Origin: Leptolyngbya iicbica LK
GTDB taxonomy: Bacteria > Cyanobacteriota > Cyanobacteriia > Phormidesmidales > Phormidesmidaceae
Direction of reading: 5' to 3'
Length of the DNA stretch: 64,000 nucleotides
NCBI RefSeq assembly: GCF_004212215.1
Contig: NZ_QVFV01000001.1
Location: forward strand, 506,814 to 570,813
The translations under genes and the position numbers were made by a program. This document shows, piece after piece, positions 61,449-64,000 of the stretch (positions are counted from its first letter, which is position 1; each line of letters starts with the position of its first letter). The notes beneath the pieces were generated by a model. That model was not told where the DNA came from. It worked only from the letters and a program-made list of their open reading frames with translations, and searched no databases.

Positions 61449-61617
61449 TTTGGCACTGCCAAACCCCTACTAGGGAGGCAGCTTTCCAGCATGTCCATAG
61501 GGACTGCAATCCTTGCCTGGGCTGACTAGAACTGGGCTATCCGCAATCTGTACAGGGGCGTCAGTTGAGCGTTATCGCGATCAGGCATAGACGCTAGAGG
61601 CCGGTGGGGCAATCCCC

Positions 61618-62193
61618 TTACCGACACAAGACTTTGCGCAGGTGCTCCATATTGCCGGGCAGGTCTTGGCGCATCCCTTGTTCAATCAAGAAGCCTGGTA
61701 CGGGAATCAGGGGCGTGGCTTGCACCGCATAGGTCAGCAGGGTGCCGTTTTGCCAGTCTTGTAGGGTCAGGTCTGCCGCAAAGTCGTGAAAAGTTCCCTT
61801 TTCCAACCGAAACTGGATGCTGTGAGCGGGGTCTTCGTAAACCTTCAGGTAAATCTCGACTTCAGCGGCGATCGCCAAAAACGCCTTACAACCGACTTGG
61901 TAAAGCCGATGAACCTGGTCGTTAGAGGCTAAGACTTCGCTGCGCCGGATGTTAGGAAAAAACTCCGACCATCGCTCATATTGGGTTAACTGGGCCCAGA
62001 GGTCGGCGCGGCTAGCGGTGACATACATTTTGGCCCGCACGGACCCGCCCATCATGCCGTGGGGGGCCGTATCGATTAAAATCTGTCCCCGTCGCAGGGC
62101 GGCGGCTTGCTGCTCTGACTTGACGCGGGCCTGATTGCCAAACAAGAGTTGGGGTCGCCGAGAAGCGGTGATAAGCGATGCGCTACTGACCAT
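61618..62193 (-). CDS. SRPBCC (START-like) family protein
   Basis: 191 residues with a polyketide cyclase/dehydrase-type fold: GSVRAKMYVTASRADLWAQLTQYERWSEFFPNI near residue 48, VHRLYQVGCKAFL, then strands to LTLQDWQNGTLLTYAVQATPLIPVPGFLIEQGMRQDLPGNME with the long C-terminal helix. Such a fold holds a hydrophobic ligand in a cavity; the ligand is not known. No signal peptide. The cyanobacterial form is common and unassigned. ATG 62193 is the natural start. Confidence 0.83.
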   Translation of the reverse strand: MVSSASLITASRRPQLLFGNQARVKSEQQAAALRRGQILIDTAPHGMMGGSVRAKMYVTASRADLWAQLTQYERWSEFFPNIRRSEVLASNDQVHRLYQVGCKAFLAIAAEVEIYLKVYEDPAHSIQFRLEKGTFHDFAADLTLQDWQNGTLLTYAVQATPLIPVPGFLIEQGMRQDLPGNMEHLRKVLCR

Positions 62194-62954
62194 AAATCTT
62201 CAGCTCCCAATAATAAATAGGCAAGTTTGGCGGAGGGCGCGCGGAGAGAATTGCGGATGAAGATAGTCGTAGTATCCCCTAAACGACATAAAAATTAGCA
62301 GAAGTCGAGCGAAATCAAGATGAAGTTTCTAATAAGTTCAACCGCGAAATTAACGGAGCAACGTAAATTTACGCCCTAGATTTCAGGGATAACCGCTGGT
62401 TGCCTCGTCCCGATACCGTGCAAATACGTGATTATCGGCTTAGCCATCATCATCCCGTCACCGCCCACCGTGTATACACAGGACTACGGGTGAGTCGCAC
62501 TCAAGGCATCAGATGCCTCTCGGCTAGTATCGAGTCTACGCGACCCACAGATGCAATGGCCCCCTAGGTGGCGCGGCGTTTGACCCATGCTACCGCGCAC
62601 CCAAATTTTCGGCCTTGCCAAAGTGCTGGTTTCCGACATGCCCATCGGGAATACGCAAGCGTCCGACTCGGTTTAAGCGATCGCTGAGCCCATACCAGTT
62701 GCCGGAGGCGATCGCGGCTCGGCACAAATTACTCAGCAAATGGACGTCTCATTCGGAAAAGTGTTTGCTAAAGTGTCAGAGCTGAAATGCGTCTGGGATC
62801 AGATGGGCGGCAAGATGAGCGGGCAAAACCGGGACCTTGCCTCCAGGCCCCCATCGCGATCGCGGGCTCAGGCCCGATCCAGCTGGGGCTCGCCCATCGG
62901 GCACACCTGAGATCATTCCCGGCACCTCCCTCCACTGCTGTAACTCGCGGCATT
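62194..62954. other. 761-bp intergenic region with a possible decayed gene
   Basis: The first 300 bp are AT-rich and plain. From 62590 to about 62800 the minus strand reads as apparent protein sequence broken by a frameshift, annotated separately. The rest, up to the DUF3352 start at 62955, shows nothing further. Confidence 0.5.
62590..62800 (-). pseudogene. Possible pseudogene remnant
   Basis: From 62748 to 62590 the minus strand reads HLLSNLCRAAIASGNWYGLS, then DRLNRVGRLRIPDGHVGNQH, then FGKAENLGAR and a stop. It has the balance of a real C-terminal region and an in-frame HIP1. Just upstream the frame shifts: SDTLANTFPNE continues in another frame. I do not recognise the family and the shift could also be a sequencing error. 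Confidence 0.4.
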
Positions 62955-64000
62955 ATGTTTGCAAAAAAACCGCCTCTTGTTGTCACGATTGGAACCACCA
63001 GCTTGCTGCTATTAGCCGGAGCGTTGGCCTACGGCGGCTTGCGGTGGCGCACCCTGCAAGCACGGGGCCTGCCAGCGGGGGTGAGGGCTGTGCCCCAGTC
63101 AGCCGTCGCGGCAGTGACCCTGTCCACCAATCCCGAGCAGTGGGATCAGATGCGGCAGTTTGGCACCCCCGAGACCCAAGCCACCTTTGACCAAAAGCTG
63201 GCGGAGTGGCGAGATCGCTGGCTGCGCCAATATGACCTTTCCTTTGCTGCCGACATTGCCCCCTGGGTGGGGCCAGAAGTCACGCTTGCGTGGGTGCCCC
63301 CCAATGCCGCCAGTTCGGACGCCGACCCCGGCGAGAACCTGGTCGGGGGGGAACAGCGGCTACTTTTGCTGCCGATCGCCGATCCAGAGGCCGCCCAAAT
63401 TTCGGCCGCAGCGTTGCCCCTGGCCGCCACCGATGACAACTCAATTGAGTATCGCGGCGTTACCTTACATCAATTAGCATCCCCCGAAGCGGCGACTGAC
63501 ACGGTGTTTGTGGGCCTGCTGGGCACTCGCCTGATTCTCGTCGCCGAGGATGAAACCGTCGCTCAGCAAGCGATTGATGCCTACAAAGGGGGCAAAAATC
63601 TGGCCGACCTGGCGGAATATCGCCGCTCATTTGAGCAGATCGGCGTGACCCAAGCGTTCAGCAAACTGTACGTCAACATTCCCGCTGCGACGCGCTTGCT
63701 GGCCCAAACCTCACAACCCACGTTGCCCAGCACCCTGATCGAAAGCTTTCAAGAAACGCGCGGCCTGGCGGCGACGATCACCCTCGAAACGCAAGGGCTA
63801 CAAGTCCGAAGTACCAGTTGGTTTGGTGAAGACAGCGATCGCACCTACGTGAATACCAACGTACCCGCCCAACTGCCCGACTATGTGCCCCGCGACACCC
63901 TCGTATTTGCTTCCGGGGGCAACTTTCAGCAGTTTTGGCAAGACCTCAGCGATCGCCGCAATTGGGGCGCTTTGACCGCCCTGAACCCCGACAACTTATC
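62955..64000 (+). CDS. DUF3352 domain protein (3' end cut by window edge)
   Basis: 348 codons visible, open to the last base. N-terminal hydrophobic segment (VVTIGTTSLLLLAGALAYGG, about 9-28) suggests a signal anchor. The ectodomain reads AVPQSAVAAVTLSTNPEQWDQM, then FDQKLAEWRDRWLRQYDLSF and ADIAPWVGPEVTLAWV, the pattern of DUF3352, a family of cyanobacterial secreted or anchored proteins of unknown function. ATG 62955 is the natural start (MFAKKPPLVVTIG). No stop is reached by base 64000. Confidence 0.82.
   Translation, partial: MFAKKPPLVVTIGTTSLLLLAGALAYGGLRWRTLQARGLPAGVRAVPQSAVAAVTLSTNPEQWDQMRQFGTPETQATFDQKLAEWRDRWLRQYDLSFAADIAPWVGPEVTLAWVPPNAASSDADPGENLVGGEQRLLLLPIADPEAAQISAAALPLAATDDNSIEYRGVTLHQLASPEAATDTVFVGLLGTRLILVAEDETVAQQAIDAYKGGKNLADLAEYRRSFEQIGVTQAFSKLYVNIPAATRLLAQTSQPTLPSTLIESFQETRGLAATITLETQGLQVRSTSWFGEDSDRTYVNTNVPAQLPDYVPRDTLVFASGGNFQQFWQDLSDRRNWGALTALNPDNL

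Larger units (their letters stand above)
61187..61617. other. 431-bp intergenic region with adjacent repeats
   Basis: Holds double-hairpin repeat copy 5 (61189-61297) and a MITE-like element (61313-61448), annotated separately. The remainder to 61617 shows nothing recognisable. Confidence 0.7.

Overview
The window is a stretch of cyanobacterial chromosome. The octamer GCGATCGC (HIP1) recurs throughout. Gene content is typical of the group: a helical carotenoid protein, a cyanobacterial Hfq, a ComFB protein, UPF0367, LrtA-type HPF, a GH13 enzyme resembling glucosylglycerol hydrolase, and the DUF318/TIGR03943 permease pair. The moderately high GC and the mixture of families suggest a Leptolyngbya/Nodosilinea-like filamentous lineage, but that placement is inference. 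I recognised no tRNA, rRNA or CRISPR.

Layout. 1-8.3 kb: a plus-strand envelope or polysaccharide block (dTDP-glucose dehydratase cut by the edge, GT2, a GT-C-like membrane protein, an FrhB-like flavoprotein, a toroid-like protein, a flippase-like protein). 8.3-15.3 kb: ABC ATPase, UPF0367, purE, a PQQ-type sugar dehydrogenase, an HNH-like protein, signal peptidase I with a membrane-spanning extension, a DEDDh exonuclease. 15.6-26.3 kb: NCS1 permease, murF, a secreted protein, JAMM protease, ComFB, DUF1622, SulP-STAS-cNMP transporter, TPR protein, SbcD. 26.6-43.9 kb: housekeeping genes (aroB, hisB, fur, surE, dapF, hfq, grxC, hpf, lipB) with HCP, ExbD, a permease operon, M23 and M28 peptidases, RlpA and a small SDR/SMP-30 operon. 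45-47.4 kb: an MFS exporter and a TPR protein. 47.5-56 kb: a catabolic set (two M20-type carbamoylase or allantoate amidohydrolase paralogues and a diaminopropionate ammonia-lyase) split by about 4.7 kb of acquired, AT-richer DNA. 56.3-61.2 kb: glgB and a large GH13 enzyme. 61.6-64 kb: SRPBCC protein and a DUF3352 protein cut by the edge.

The most unusual region is 48.66-52.45 kb. The promoter, 5' leader and first codons of the carbamoylase gene occur four times in the same orientation. Each interval between copies holds one to three cargo genes on that same strand (DUF4265; a membrane protein; GST plus a VapBC-like pair), and another small membrane protein lies beyond the last copy. Copies A and B differ in the coding part only at synonymous positions, and copies B and D share variants that A lacks. 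This looks like serial insertion, or import as a block, of cassettes carrying a regenerated gene 5' end.

The window also carries several families of small dispersed repeats. A roughly 105-bp double-hairpin element has five copies, three of them touching or overlapping gene stop codons. A 136-155 bp MITE-like element has two copies, each bounded by a different exact 8-bp target duplication, and one copy is inserted inside a double-hairpin element. A 72-bp pair and several long perfect hairpins complete the set.
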